Below, piece after piece: positions 54,725 through 63,022 of a stretch of DNA of 64,000 bases. This DNA comes from Nitrospira sp. (GTDB lineage Bacteria; Nitrospirota; Nitrospiria; Nitrospirales; Nitrospiraceae): positions 28,369-92,368 of the forward strand of contig JAURZE010000023.1 in assembly GCA_030653545.1 (NCBI GenBank), written 5' to 3'. The position numbers and the translations under genes were made by a program. A model generated the notes under the pieces. The model searched no databases. It worked only from the letters and a program-made list of their open reading frames with translations, and was not told where the DNA came from. How positions within the stretch are numbered: the first letter of the stretch is position 1; each line of letters begins with the position of its first letter.

Positions 54725-55438
54725 ATGTACCCGAATAACCCCGTCTCCCATTCGACCATTTCCCACACGACGACCAACGGGCTCATGGACTTGATGACGT
54801 CACTCGCCATTATTTTCGTCCTGCTCCTTGCAGCCTCACTCGCACCACAAGCAGCCCAGGACGCTCCGACCGACACACCAACGCCTCCCCAAACTACCGT
54901 CGCCGCCCCCGCGACGCCGCTCACGAGCAACGTTCAAACCTTGCTCTATGAGCACTTCGCGCAATTCGGACTCTCCGTGGACAACGACCCGCATGATCCA
55001 CTGCTCATGAGGATCGTCATCCCCGAAGATCTGCTCAATTTCGACTCTGGGAAAAGCACCTTGACGCCGCAGGCGGATCGATTTCTCACCGACATGATGC
55101 CACGCTATGCCGTCCTCGTATGCGGGCCGCTTGAGTCCCATGTCGACTCAGTCGTGATTGAAGGACATACCGATGATCGCGGCGACGACGCGATGAACTT
55201 GAGATTGAGCCAAGAACGCTCCTTCCGCGTGATGACGAAGGGCATCGAGGTCATCGACCGCACAGAGCCAACCGTCTCACCGTGCTTCCAACGGCTGACA
55301 TCGGCGAGTGGCCGAGGACGGCAAGACCTCATCGCTGATCCTGCGACCGGAGTGGATCGAGAGAAAAGCCGCCGCGTTATTTTCAAACTTCGTCTCCGGT
55401 CCGCTCCGATACCGCACACTCTTCCACATACATCCTAG
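54725..55438 (+). CDS. ZorB-like MotB/OmpA-type motor protein
   Basis: 237 residues. One helix near the N-terminus (GLMDLMTSLAIIFVLLLAAS) with the conserved Asp of MotB/ExbD/ZorB proteins, a Pro-rich linker, then an OmpA-like peptidoglycan-binding domain (~95-230: NFDSGKSTLTPQADRFL, VVIEGHTDDRGDD, NLRLSQERSFRVM). It would anchor the ZorA-like channel to the cell wall and form the ion path. The layout fits MotA/MotB-type pairs outside flagella. Confidence 0.75.
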   Translation: MYPNNPVSHSTISHTTTNGLMDLMTSLAIIFVLLLAASLAPQAAQDAPTDTPTPPQTTVAAPATPLTSNVQTLLYEHFAQFGLSVDNDPHDPLLMRIVIPEDLLNFDSGKSTLTPQADRFLTDMMPRYAVLVCGPLESHVDSVVIEGHTDDRGDDAMNLRLSQERSFRVMTKGIEVIDRTEPTVSPCFQRLTSASGRGRQDLIADPATGVDREKSRRVIFKLRLRSAPIPHTLPHTS

Positions 55439-55676
55439 TCCGTCGAGATGCCGCTTTGACTGAGTCTCCGCATCGTGGTACGGTACATCACGATCTCCGA
55501 GAGGCAGCTACATCGCTCTCCTTCACGCCGTACCCTATCAAGATGTCGGTTTGCGTGAGTGAGTTAGGTGGCTCCACACAGAATCGGCTGCGTGTCTGGG
55601 CCCCGGCCGATACCAGCCCTATCTCACTGACGAGACGACCAAGGAGGACACTATCGCACGCGCAGGAAAAACAACG

Positions 55677-55841
55677 ATGGCGAAACGCGACCGTGAGAAG
55701 TCGCTTCAAACGAAGCGGAAAGAAAAGGAAGAAAAGCGTGCGCAGCGGAAAGGTGAAAAAGACGACCGCACGTCAATTCCTGCAGGAGAAGATCCGGATT
55801 TGGAAGGATTGCAGTGGGGGCCGCAGCCGCCCCTGTATTAG
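55677..55841 (+). CDS. Small basic protein, start uncertain
   Basis: 54 residues from ATG 55677: MAKRDREKSLQTKRKEKEEK then a Lys/Arg stretch and a tail GEDPDLEGLQWGPQPPLY. The charged helix plus acidic PxxP-like tail resembles a small conserved basic protein I have met in other bacteria. In-frame codons just upstream read ARAGKTT, which looks like part of the same protein, and AAGGAGG (55641-55647) sits five bases before an ATC codon at 55653. No ATG, GTG or TTG lies in that position, so either ATC is used or the 5' part is lost. Function unknown. Confidence 0.6.
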   Translation: MAKRDREKSLQTKRKEKEEKRAQRKGEKDDRTSIPAGEDPDLEGLQWGPQPPLY

Positions 55842-55852
55842 CACGGGAGCAT

Positions 55853-55878
55853 GCGCGGGCCGTACAGACGGCCCGCGC
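55853..55878. terminator. Hairpin between convergent genes
   Basis: Perfect 11-bp stem with a 4-nt loop (55853-55863 with 55868-55878) between the small basic protein and the minus-strand gene at 55885. Suitable as a shared terminator; only short T/A runs flank it. Confidence 0.55.
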
Positions 55879-55884
55879 CGCTCC

Positions 55885-56223
55885 TTAGGCAGGACGGACA
55901 AACCGATCGTCGCCAAGTGCCCCCCGTAACCGCTGGGTCACAAGTCGACGGAACTCTACTTTCTGTTTCAGAATCAGCGCCAAGCCCTCCGCATCCACTA
56001 ACACCAGCAGATCATCCTCAACGACCAGCGTCCTCGCTTGATCCCCGAGATTGACGCGATACTGCGTGCGGCCATCGGGATTCCGGCCGGTCCCCGTGAC
56101 GAGTTCGGTAAGCCCATCAATGACACCCTCCTGATTGTCCGTCCGCAACCGCACCTTGGTTCCATCAGGAATTCTGACCCACGGTGCGCTGGGCTTGACC
56201 GGGAGGCTTTGCGTCTCAGGCAT
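55885..56223 (-). CDS. Hypothetical protein
   Basis: 112 residues from ATG 56223, with AAGGGAA upstream. A beta-rich core (WVRIPDGTKVRLRTDNQEGVIDGLTELVT, TQYRVNLGDQARTLVVEDDLLVLVD) resembles small SH3-like or KOW-type barrels; the last part is helical. No family recognised. It lies 57 bases downstream of the rhlE stop on the same strand. Confidence 0.65.
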   Translation of the reverse strand: MPETQSLPVKPSAPWVRIPDGTKVRLRTDNQEGVIDGLTELVTGTGRNPDGRTQYRVNLGDQARTLVVEDDLLVLVDAEGLALILKQKVEFRRLVTQRLRGALGDDRFVRPA

Positions 56224-56280
56224 GACGTTCCCTTCCAATAGTAGATTGATCAACGAGCGATCCATTCGCACACTCTCGCT

Positions 56281-57558
56281 CTAATTTCCTGTGGCGCCTT
56301 GAATAGGCTGCGCCGGTCTATGCGTTCCATGGCTCATCGGCCTGCGTTCGCGAAACCCTGCAGGACGCCCTTGAGCCGGCCGCGCTGGCCGCTGCGCAGG
56401 ACGTCCCTGCCCGCGCGGGTCCAACGATGGCCGTGCACTCCCTGCTGCGACCGGCACGGCATGTCCCAACAACTGCTCGATCGCCCGCAACTGCAAACCA
56501 TCCTCCGACGTGACGAAGCTTGTGGCTCGTCCGGTCGTTTTCATGCGAGCCGTGCGGCCGATACGATGCACATAGTCTTCCGGGCAATTCGGCAAGTCAA
56601 AATTGATGACGTGCCCGATATTCGCCACGTCAATTCCTCGTGCGGCAATATCCGTCGCCACAAGGATGCGGAACGTGCCGCGCTTAAATCCATCGAGGGC
56701 CGCGCGGCGCTGAGAGAGACTCCGGTCACCGTGGAGAACGGCCACTTTATGCCCCTCTTGCCCCAACACCCGACCTAACTTATCCGCTCGATGTTTTGTG
56801 CGTGTGAAAACCAACACTGTTTCCTGCTCTTGTCCGAGGAGCGACACCAACAAGGAAGCCTTGCTGTCGTGGGTGGTGTGATGCAACGCCTGGGTCACGC
56901 CATCGGCCGTCGTGGCTGACGGGCTTACCATGACACGCACAGCATTATGTACGCTGACCTGGACTAACCTGGTAAGGTCGGCCGGCAATGTGGCAGAGAA
57001 CAACAACGTCTGCCGTTCGACCGGCAACGCATCCAGGATCTGGTTGATCTGCGGAGCAAATCCCATGTCCAACATGCGGTCAGCCTCGTCCAACACCAAA
57101 ATCTTGATCGGAGCCAGGTTGATCGTGCCGTTCCACATGTGATCGAGCAATCGACCGGGAGTCGCCACCAGAATATCCGGCTGTTGCCGGAGCCCGCGAA
57201 CCTGCGCCTGCATATCAGCGCCGCCCATGATCACCGTGGCGGAAATGCGACGGCCACGCCCGAGCTTATCGATCGTGGCAAGAATCTGTAACGCCAATTC
57301 TCTGGTAGGCGCCAAAATCAGCGCTTGCGGCTGCCCCTTCGGCAATGCCGCCAGTCGTTCAATCATCGGAATGGCAAACGCCGCGGTCTTGCCCGTGCCC
57401 GTCTGCGCACACCCGATCACATCTCGCCCGGCAAGCGCAGGCGGAATCGCTTGCATCTGAATCGGGGTTGGTGCCGTGTACCCGGCCTTAATAAGATCCT
57501 GCAACATCGCCTCAGACAAGCCGAGACCCTGAAAACTCTCGTGAACAAACGTATCCAC
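56281..57558 (-). CDS. rhlE: DEAD-box RNA helicase, RhlE type
   Basis: 425 residues. Q motif then Walker A AQTGTGKTAAF, PTRELALQI, ATPGRLLDHM, ILVLDEADRMLDMGF (DEAD box), FSATLP (SAT), and C-terminal ATDIAARGIDV and HRIGRTAR. It unwinds RNA, probably in ribosome assembly or decay. A Pro/Arg/Gly-rich tail follows (RPAQRPARPAQGRPAGF), as in RhlE relatives. GTG start with AAGGA upstream. Confidence 0.95.
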   Translation of the reverse strand: MDTFVHESFQGLGLSEAMLQDLIKAGYTAPTPIQMQAIPPALAGRDVIGCAQTGTGKTAAFAIPMIERLAALPKGQPQALILAPTRELALQILATIDKLGRGRRISATVIMGGADMQAQVRGLRQQPDILVATPGRLLDHMWNGTINLAPIKILVLDEADRMLDMGFAPQINQILDALPVERQTLLFSATLPADLTRLVQVSVHNAVRVMVSPSATTADGVTQALHHTTHDSKASLLVSLLGQEQETVLVFTRTKHRADKLGRVLGQEGHKVAVLHGDRSLSQRRAALDGFKRGTFRILVATDIAARGIDVANIGHVINFDLPNCPEDYVHRIGRTARMKTTGRATSFVTSEDGLQLRAIEQLLGHAVPVAAGSARPSLDPRGQGRPAQRPARPAQGRPAGFRERRPMSHGTHRPAQPIQGATGN

Positions 57559-57845
57559 TACACTATCCTTTCAGTTTGATCGCATTATGACGGGATCAGA
57601 GAACCGAGGGGAGAGAGCACCGGAACGATGCAGCTCCAAACTGGACCTGGTCGCGATGCGATCGCGAAGTCCGTTATGGTTTGAGCAGTGATTCGCCGGA
57701 CTACTACGAGATCAATGTAGGCACACCATACAGCATGCCTCATCAGGCGTCAACTTCTTGCACCCAACCGGCACCGATGCGCCCGCATGCCGACCCGACA
57801 CCAGCATTCGCCATCGCGGCCTATCTATGCTATCGTAGACGCATT

Positions 57846-58754
57846 ATGAATGCGGGTTCTATCGAGAAACAGCCAATGACGACGGACATACAGGCACTGC
57901 GTCTGGCTCGCCGTTATCATGTCGGCTGGACCGTCGTCCTCTTTCTCTCCATCGTGGTGGGGGCACTCCTCGCAATCCCAACCTATGCCTACTTCTACGA
58001 TTACTCCTGGTTGGATTGGACATTGTTCGGCATCCTCTACCTCATCAGCGGCCTTGGAATCACCGTAGGCTATCATCGCCTCATGTCGCACCGCAGCTTT
58101 GATTGCCCTAACTGGGTGAAAGGCGCGCTGCTTATCGCGGGCGCGTGGGCGCTTCAAAACAGTGCCATCAAATGGACGGCAGACCACCTTCGCCACCATG
58201 CCCAATGCGATCAGGAAGGCGACCCTTATAATGCGAAGCTAGGATTCTGGCATAGCCACTGCGGCTGGCTCTTCGCGGAGCGGAAGTATGATGACGTGCA
58301 GTATGCCTCCCGCGTCGCGCAAGATCCGGTGGCCATCTGGCAACATAAATACTACGCGCTCATCGTGCTGAGCGGCCTGGCGCTGACATTTGTCATCGGA
58401 TTCATGGCGAACGGGCTGGTCGGCGGCATCGGATGCTTTCTGCTCGCCGGCGTAGGAAGGACCTTCGCAGTCCTGAACTCCACTTTTTGCATCAATTCCA
58501 TTTGCCACATCTGGGGCCGTCAACCCCATGGAACGAAGGATTCCAGCCGCGACAGCTGGTTTGTCTCCTTGATTACGTTCGGAGAGGGATACCACAACTA
58601 CCATCACATGTATCCGAGCGACTACCGCAACGGACACAATTGGTACGACTTTGACCCGTCAAAATGGCTCATTTACGTGTTGTACCTGCTCGGACTTGCC
58701 AGCGGGCTCCGAACGGCATCGGCTGCGGAGAACAGCCCGTTACGGCAACCCTAA
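57846..58754 (+). CDS. Membrane fatty-acid desaturase
   Basis: 302 residues, four membrane helices. The three His boxes are present: GYHRLMSHRSF (HX4H), DHLRHHAQCD (HXXHH) and EGYHNYHHMYPSDYRNG (HXXHH), the pattern of acyl-CoA delta-9 desaturases. It inserts a double bond in membrane fatty acids, useful in the cold. ATG 57846 or 57876 are candidate starts; the upstream frame to 57681 lacks conserved features. Confidence 0.92.
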   Translation: MNAGSIEKQPMTTDIQALRLARRYHVGWTVVLFLSIVVGALLAIPTYAYFYDYSWLDWTLFGILYLISGLGITVGYHRLMSHRSFDCPNWVKGALLIAGAWALQNSAIKWTADHLRHHAQCDQEGDPYNAKLGFWHSHCGWLFAERKYDDVQYASRVAQDPVAIWQHKYYALIVLSGLALTFVIGFMANGLVGGIGCFLLAGVGRTFAVLNSTFCINSICHIWGRQPHGTKDSSRDSWFVSLITFGEGYHNYHHMYPSDYRNGHNWYDFDPSKWLIYVLYLLGLASGLRTASAAENSPLRQP

Positions 58755-58801
58755 TCTCCCTCGCAGACTCGGCTTCTGTCGTCTTTCCCTCGCCACGCAA
58801 T

Positions 58802-58830
58802 TTGACTCAGACCAGGCCGCGTGCTAAAGT
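58802..58830 (+). promoter_or_regulatory. sigma70-type promoter for small-protein cluster
   Basis: TTGACT at 58802-58807, 17-nt spacer, TAAAGT at 58825-58830. The gap 58755-59053 has no gene; besides this promoter it holds a short GGGACAG/CTGTCTCCC hairpin near 58937-58960. Reads toward the ORFs from 59054. Confidence 0.5.
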
Positions 58831-59053
58831 GGCAATCCGTACGAGCTCCCTGTCCCGTTGCGCGCTTCACTCCCCTCACTCCCGTCTCCGCGCGATCGTT
58901 CCTGTAACCTGACCGCTCTTACGCCCCTATCTCCAGAGGGACAGTCTCGCTGTCTCCCGAGGGGGGATCACCGACACCAATCGCGGAACCAGCACCGTCG
59001 ACGATGTAGGACCCTGAGAACAGTCCCGTAGCCCAGCACAAGAGGAGTACGCC

Positions 59054-59335
59054 ATGAAAATCTCGACAGTGTGGAAAGGTCGCAAGACCGGCAAGAAGAA
59101 AAACCGCGCCGTGTTGAAACCGAAAATCCGGTGGCAACTCCTGGGACTCACCGATCCGAAGCTGACCGAGCAGTCCTCTTCCATCGAAACCATACGCCGG
59201 GAAGTGTCCTCACTGGCCAGCTCAGGATTCGGACCGGCCACACGTTCGCGGGTGACGGCGCAAGAAAGCAAATCACAGGGAAGAAATAACCGGCCGGCAG
59301 AGAGCCGACCGAGACGTCGCGGCGCGACCGAATAG
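59054..59335 (+). CDS. Small basic protein
   Basis: 93 residues with AGGAG upstream. Opens with a Lys-rich stretch (WKGRKTGKKKNRAVLKPK), a central SSIETIRREVSSLASSGFGPATR, and a basic tail. No family recognised. First gene of a string of small genes to 60353, each with a good ribosome binding site. Confidence 0.6.
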   Translation: MKISTVWKGRKTGKKKNRAVLKPKIRWQLLGLTDPKLTEQSSSIETIRREVSSLASSGFGPATRSRVTAQESKSQGRNNRPAESRPRRRGATE

Positions 59336-59368
59336 CCGGCTCATCGATAGGTCGAGAGGCAGAGAATC

Positions 59369-59497
59369 ATGATTCCGATGCAGCATCTCATGCACTGGCT
59401 GACACAGAATCCCCTTGGAGCAGCCACGCTTCTCTATATGGCAAGTGTGGCAGGAGTGCTCATCTATGCCTACTTTGAGCCGCGCGACCAGCATTAG
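59369..59497 (+). CDS. Small membrane protein
   Basis: 42 residues: MIPMQHLMHWLTQNPLG then one helix (AATLLYMASVAGVLIYAYF) and EPRDQH. GAGAGG lies upstream. Its size, helix and position in the cluster suggest a real gene; no function known. Confidence 0.5.
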   Translation: MIPMQHLMHWLTQNPLGAATLLYMASVAGVLIYAYFEPRDQH

Positions 59498-59547
59498 CCT
59501 ACTGAGCGTACCGTCTCAGTACTTCAAAAGAACTGCGCAGGAGGATC

Positions 59548-59811
59548 GTGGGAAAACGTGTCGTATACGTCGGGGGACTGACCGAAGCCGTATCGGATAA
59601 CGGACTGCGCGACCTGTTTAACAAGTACGGCACGGTCGCCAGCGCCCATATTGTGCGGCATAAAAACACCGACATCTCAGCCGGCTACGGCTTCGTAGAA
59701 ATGGCATCTGCCGAACAGGCATTGAAAGTTGTTGTCGCCCTTGAAGGGGCCCTCATAGACGGTCGATGCCTCCGTCTCTACGTCACACCCCACGCGCCAC
59801 ACACCGCCTGA
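59548..59811 (+). CDS. RRM RNA-binding protein
   Basis: 87 residues, essentially one RNA recognition motif. RNP2 is VVYVGGL at 5-11 and RNP1 is SAGYGFVEM near 46-54, the aromatic contacts being Tyr and Phe. GTG 59548 has AGGAGG upstream. Such short RRM proteins in bacteria are often cold- or stress-linked. It binds single-stranded RNA, target unknown. Confidence 0.93.
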   Translation: MGKRVVYVGGLTEAVSDNGLRDLFNKYGTVASAHIVRHKNTDISAGYGFVEMASAEQALKVVVALEGALIDGRCLRLYVTPHAPHTA

Positions 59812-59841
59812 TGCCAAGCCGCACCACCAATAGGAGGACTT

Positions 59842-60135
59842 ATGGGCCGAACGAATCTTGACCTCCTTATGACGTTTCCAGACGGATCACACCTGGTCAT
59901 CAGCACCCAATGTTCAAGGGATGGAGAATTTTCCTGCGCGCTCTATACCGCTAAGATCGGAGAAGATGATCACGCAGACTTTCAAGTGATCTCCAACCAT
60001 CTGTCAGCGCCGACCTGTCAGAGCGCCCAAGCGCACGCCTACGACTACGCCATCCGGCATTTTCCCCGCGCAGACGCGCTGAAGAAACCCCCCTATCTCA
60101 TTTGGGCCGGCCCCCCCCCAGCGATTGCTCACTAA
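59842..60135 (+). CDS. Hypothetical protein
   Basis: 97 residues with AGGAGG upstream. Possibly a small alpha-beta fold (LDLLMTFPDGSHLVISTQCS, FQVISNHLSAPTC, AYDYAIRHFPRADAL). No signal peptide. Family not recognised. Lies 30 bases after the RRM gene, probably in one transcript. Confidence 0.65.
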   Translation: MGRTNLDLLMTFPDGSHLVISTQCSRDGEFSCALYTAKIGEDDHADFQVISNHLSAPTCQSAQAHAYDYAIRHFPRADALKKPPYLIWAGPPPAIAH

Positions 60136-60188
60136 TTTTCGAGTGCAGTGAATTGGAATGTAGCTGACATTAACCTAGGAGATTCGGC

Positions 60189-60353
60189 ATGACACCAGCA
60201 GAACAGATTACGAAGATGACCACCGCCATTAAGCAAGCGATCAAGGTGATGGGAGATCGGTTCGGGTCGACTGAAACCGACGTGGCGAAGGCGATTGAAG
60301 ATCTTAAGGCCTCAATGCAGCCCGACAGCACCAAGGCGACACCACAACCCTGA
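60189..60353 (+). CDS. Small helical protein
   Basis: 54 residues: MTPAEQITKMTTAIKQAIKV followed by a second helix (DVAKAIEDLKASMQ). Start preceded by AGGAG. Two amphipathic helices with Thr/Ala spacing. Last gene of the string, before a strong hairpin. Function unknown. Confidence 0.55.
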   Translation: MTPAEQITKMTTAIKQAIKVMGDRFGSTETDVAKAIEDLKASMQPDSTKATPQP

Positions 60354-60369
60354 CCTCCGTTTCATTGCC

Positions 60370-60409
60370 CATGATGTGCGCGGCAGCGTGAGGTGCCGCA
60401 CACATCATG
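60370..60409 (+). terminator. Hairpin after small-gene string
   Basis: A 16-bp stem with one mismatch (60370-60385 with 60394-60409) and an 8-nt loop, 16 bases after the stop at 60353. No T-run; probable end of the transcript. Confidence 0.6.
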
Positions 60410-60526
60410 AGGCACTTCCGTTTCACGCTCAAGCGCGTTCGTCTCGGACCTAATGACACGGGACTAGACAACGGCTCAACGTCAAGCACTGCCGACTATT
60501 TCAAGCACTCATTCTCCAAGAGGAGA

Positions 60527-60694
60527 CTAGGCGGCGGGCCTGAGCGTCTCACTCGTATTTTCGGATGTCAGCGAACGAGTTTTTCCGGCTGGCTTGCATG
60601 CACGCCGCTTCCTCGCGTCGCTCAGTCGTCCTAAGCTGGAGGCGATAACCCACACTAACGCAATCATTGTGACAAGTCCGATGATAAAAACCAT
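60527..60694 (-). CDS. Small single-helix membrane protein
   Basis: 55 residues on the minus strand, with AGAAGGAGG just before the ATG. N-terminal helix VFIIGLVTMIALVWVIASSL followed by a basic tail (RLSDARKRRACKPAGKTR). The strong ribosome binding site and the helix argue for a real gene. It is too short for many gene finders and lies inside a larger shadow reading frame. Confidence 0.6.
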   Translation of the reverse strand: MVFIIGLVTMIALVWVIASSLGRLSDARKRRACKPAGKTRSLTSENTSETLRPAA

Positions 60695-60765
60695 GAAACA
60701 CCTCCTTCTGCAACGTTTGAGGCAGGGAGAACATCCCCACTCCCCTCTCCCAATATCGACACTGC

Positions 60766-60987
60766 CTAGGCTCGCTTCCCAGCCATCTTCTCCTCGGCCC
60801 TGATCACCGAGCCTGACTCTGCATCAACAAGCGCTTCCAAGACGCCCTGGTCGACCGTCAGGATTTCGACATCCCACATGGCTGCGCCATGGTTCCTTTC
60901 AGGTACTATTCCAATCACTCTCCCTGGAAAGCTGTCCAAGGCGGTAAGGACTTGCAAGGCATTCACAGGGACTACGCGGCCGCGCAA
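60766..60987 (-). CDS. PepSY-like domain protein, start unclear
   Basis: 73 residues. NALQVLTALDSFPGRVIGIV, AAMWDVEILTVDQGVLEALV and DAESGSVIRAEEK fit a single PepSY domain (beta-strands plus Gly in DAxxG). The start is TTG 60987 or GTG further in; no signal peptide is seen, unlike most periplasmic PepSY proteins. The frame is open only to a TGA at about 61011. Could be a truncated remnant. Confidence 0.45.
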   Translation of the reverse strand: MRGRVVPVNALQVLTALDSFPGRVIGIVPERNHGAAMWDVEILTVDQGVLEALVDAESGSVIRAEEKMAGKRA

Positions 60988-61033
60988 AGGAGAAACCGCA
61001 TCGTGCGCTCACATCAATTCGGCACCGGTGGTC

Positions 61034-61294
61034 TCACGAAGGAGCGTGGTACCCATGCCCCCAGCCCTTTTCGCCATGCAACGTCACACGGGTCTTCGCT
61101 AGGCCCAGCTCAATCAAATACAGCTGAAGCCCGTCGATCTGTGTTTGCACATCCGTCATCACGCAGCCAATCTTCTCAGGCGTAATAGTCGGTGTCGGCT
61201 GAATTCCCCGAGCCATGATTTGCGGAGCCCCTTCGCTGTTCGAGTCAGCCTGACCGGTGAAACCAGTTCCAATCATCGTTGAGTTCGCGTCCAT
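61034..61294 (-). CDS. Hypothetical protein
   Basis: 86 residues with AGGAGG nine bases before the ATG. MDANSTMIGTGFTGQ, then a Thr/Pro stretch and a helix (MTDVQTQIDGLQLYLIELGL). No family recognised. Real gene likely because of the ribosome binding site and the match in strand to its neighbours. Confidence 0.55.
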   Translation of the reverse strand: MDANSTMIGTGFTGQADSNSEGAPQIMARGIQPTPTITPEKIGCVMTDVQTQIDGLQLYLIELGLAKTRVTLHGEKGWGHGYHAPS

Positions 61295-61321
61295 AGCGTG
61301 ATCCTCCTCTGCTGCAGTACC

Positions 61322-62302
61322 TTAAAAAGCGTTGAGCGGCTGAACGCGTAGCTGCGAAACCACTATTTCGACACGACGGTTCTTCTGACGCCCGGCCTCC
61401 GTATCATTGCTGGCGATAGGCTTAGTATCCGCATAGCCGGTCGATTCCGAGCGAGCTTCTGCGACACCCCCTTGCCGCAAGATGCCCAGGACATTCACCG
61501 CACGGGACTTTGACAAGGCTTGGTTATTCGGGAATTTTTTGAGGAGGGCGCCGCGGATCGCCACATTGTCCGTATGACCGTCGACCTGCACCGACTTCTC
61601 CGGAAAGTCCTTGAGCACGGTACCGATCCGCTTCAAGACATCGGCGCCAGCCATGTTCACCGTATCCTTGCCAGACTCAAAAAGCAGGCGCGACGACAAG
61701 GTAATAGCCAGGTGATCACCGAGCTGTTGCACGATGACAAGCCCTTTGACAATCTCCGGCTGCATCGAGGCCACGAGCTCCTCTTCTGCCTTCGCCAATC
61801 TCCCATCCTGAGGTTCCGGCAACGGCTGGAGTGCGGCAATCTCGTGATTCCGGTCTGACGCCGCTATCTCGACACTCGTCTCCTCACGCTGGACTCGCGC
61901 ACGCTCATCGAGAGCAATCTTTCCCTGCGTCAGCTGCCCGGTCAATCGCGCAATCTCGTGAGGATTGCCAGACACCGTGTCACGCAACACACCGAGCTCT
62001 TGCTCTCGTGCAGCCAACTGCCGCTCCAGATCGCCGACTCTCCCGGATTGCAGACGGAGACTTGCATTGTGCTGTTGCTCAACCGCGAGCGCCTCGCGGA
62101 GCTCTTGCTCCAGCGCAACGATGCGGCCGGCTCGATCATCACCGACGAGAGCTGTTCCATGCGTCCCACGCTGCCGATATTCATACCCGCCGTCAGCACT
62201 GATCGGCGCGCCTGCCCACTGCCCACACCCACCAATCATCATCATGAGGCCGACCGCCATGGCCCCATAGGCCAACCGCATCTGCACATTCATCACCTGC
62301 AT
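61322..62302 (-). CDS. OmpA-family lipoprotein with coiled coil
   Basis: 326 residues from ATG 62302 (GGAGCAGGAT upstream). Lipobox IGGC after a Met-rich signal (AYGAMAVGLMMMIGGC), then a coiled coil ~45-170 (IVALEQELREALAVEQQHN), then an OmpA C-terminal domain: SSRLLFESGKDTVNMAG, SVQVDGHTDN, FPNNQALSKSRAVNVLGIL and RRVEIVVS. It should be anchored in the outer membrane and bind peptidoglycan, linking the two. The frame upstream of 62302 stays open and is discussed at 62303-62566. Confidence 0.88.
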   Translation of the reverse strand: MQVMNVQMRLAYGAMAVGLMMMIGGCGQWAGAPISADGGYEYRQRGTHGTALVGDDRAGRIVALEQELREALAVEQQHNASLRLQSGRVGDLERQLAAREQELGVLRDTVSGNPHEIARLTGQLTQGKIALDERARVQREETSVEIAASDRNHEIAALQPLPEPQDGRLAKAEEELVASMQPEIVKGLVIVQQLGDHLAITLSSRLLFESGKDTVNMAGADVLKRIGTVLKDFPEKSVQVDGHTDNVAIRGALLKKFPNNQALSKSRAVNVLGILRQGGVAEARSESTGYADTKPIASNDTEAGRQKNRRVEIVVSQLRVQPLNAF

Positions 62303-62566
62303 ATCCTGCTCCTTTGCCCCGTGAACCAGCGACTTACAACCACACCGCCACTCGATGCTGTACAGGGAGACAGAGTTGTCCGACTGGCGCTCGGCCACCT
62401 GATTCGGCCTGGAACGACTAGCGGCCCAGCTCCTGAGCACTTCACTATCCAGCCCCTCCCCGCAATCGACACAGCGCCACCCGTCAAGTCCGGACATCCG
62501 TTCGTCGAGAGTCCCTTCTAAGCATGCGTCAACATCCACCATCCCATGAGATCGTTTGCAAGGCAT
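62303..62566 (-). pseudogene. Zinc-ribbon-like remnant running into OmpA frame
   Basis: ATG 62566 with GGTAGG upstream reads MPCKRSHGMVDVDACLEG then GWRCVDCGEGLD. The WRCVxCG pattern resembles small zinc-ribbon proteins, with one Cys of the first knuckle replaced by Ser. No stop separates it from the lipoprotein, which has its own start and signal peptide. Best seen as a decayed gene; a real fusion is unlikely. The rest of the gap 62567-62692 shows nothing. Confidence 0.4.
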
Positions 62567-62692
62567 CCCATACCTACCCACCATGACGTCACGCGACTCC
62601 GCAACCGCTTCCACCACCGCCCCACGACACCGCATCCCAAAGGCCTCGGGAGCATAGTAGTCACCATGCTCCCCTCGCCCAAGAGAGATGCC

Positions 62693-63022
62693 TCACTGAG
62701 CAGGCATCCGCGTGCCTTCTTTCACCGGTGGCTCGATCTTGATGTTCGGCCCCTGGACAACTGGCAATTGGCCGGCGCCCTTGTGTTCCAGCAACCTGGC
62801 ATTATTGGGATCCATCGGCATTGTCCGCATATTCGAATCTCCAGACTTTGCGGCTTCCTCCAGCGAACGACCAGTCGTGAAGTTCTGCTGCCCCTTATCA
62901 TTTGCAAAGTCGCCGCCGGACGGATAGCCCGGGTGCTTCGGCAGCATAGCCGGATTGGCCAGCGCCGCTGCCGTTATTCCGACACAGATCAGTCCGCTTA
63001 TTCCTATCATCAAGAGTTTCAT
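62693..63022 (-). CDS. Secreted hypothetical protein
   Basis: 109 residues from ATG 63022, with GAAGGAGG upstream. Signal peptide KLLMIGISGLICVGITAAALA, then a Pro/Gly/Asn-rich mature part (HPGYPSGGDFANDKGQQNF, NIKIEPPVKEG). Likely periplasmic and largely disordered. No family recognised. Confidence 0.65.
   Translation of the reverse strand: MKLLMIGISGLICVGITAAALANPAMLPKHPGYPSGGDFANDKGQQNFTTGRSLEEAAKSGDSNMRTMPMDPNNARLLEHKGAGQLPVVQGPNIKIEPPVKEGTRMPAQ

Noticed and set aside
55456..55929. 157-codon plus-strand frame after the ZorB-like gene
   Set aside because: Overlaps the better supported small basic protein in another frame and has Arg/Cys-rich shadow composition.
62302..62635. Long start (62635) for the OmpA lipoprotein
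   Set aside because: It would put the signal peptide and lipobox 110 residues inside the protein; ATG 62302 has a good ribosome binding site.
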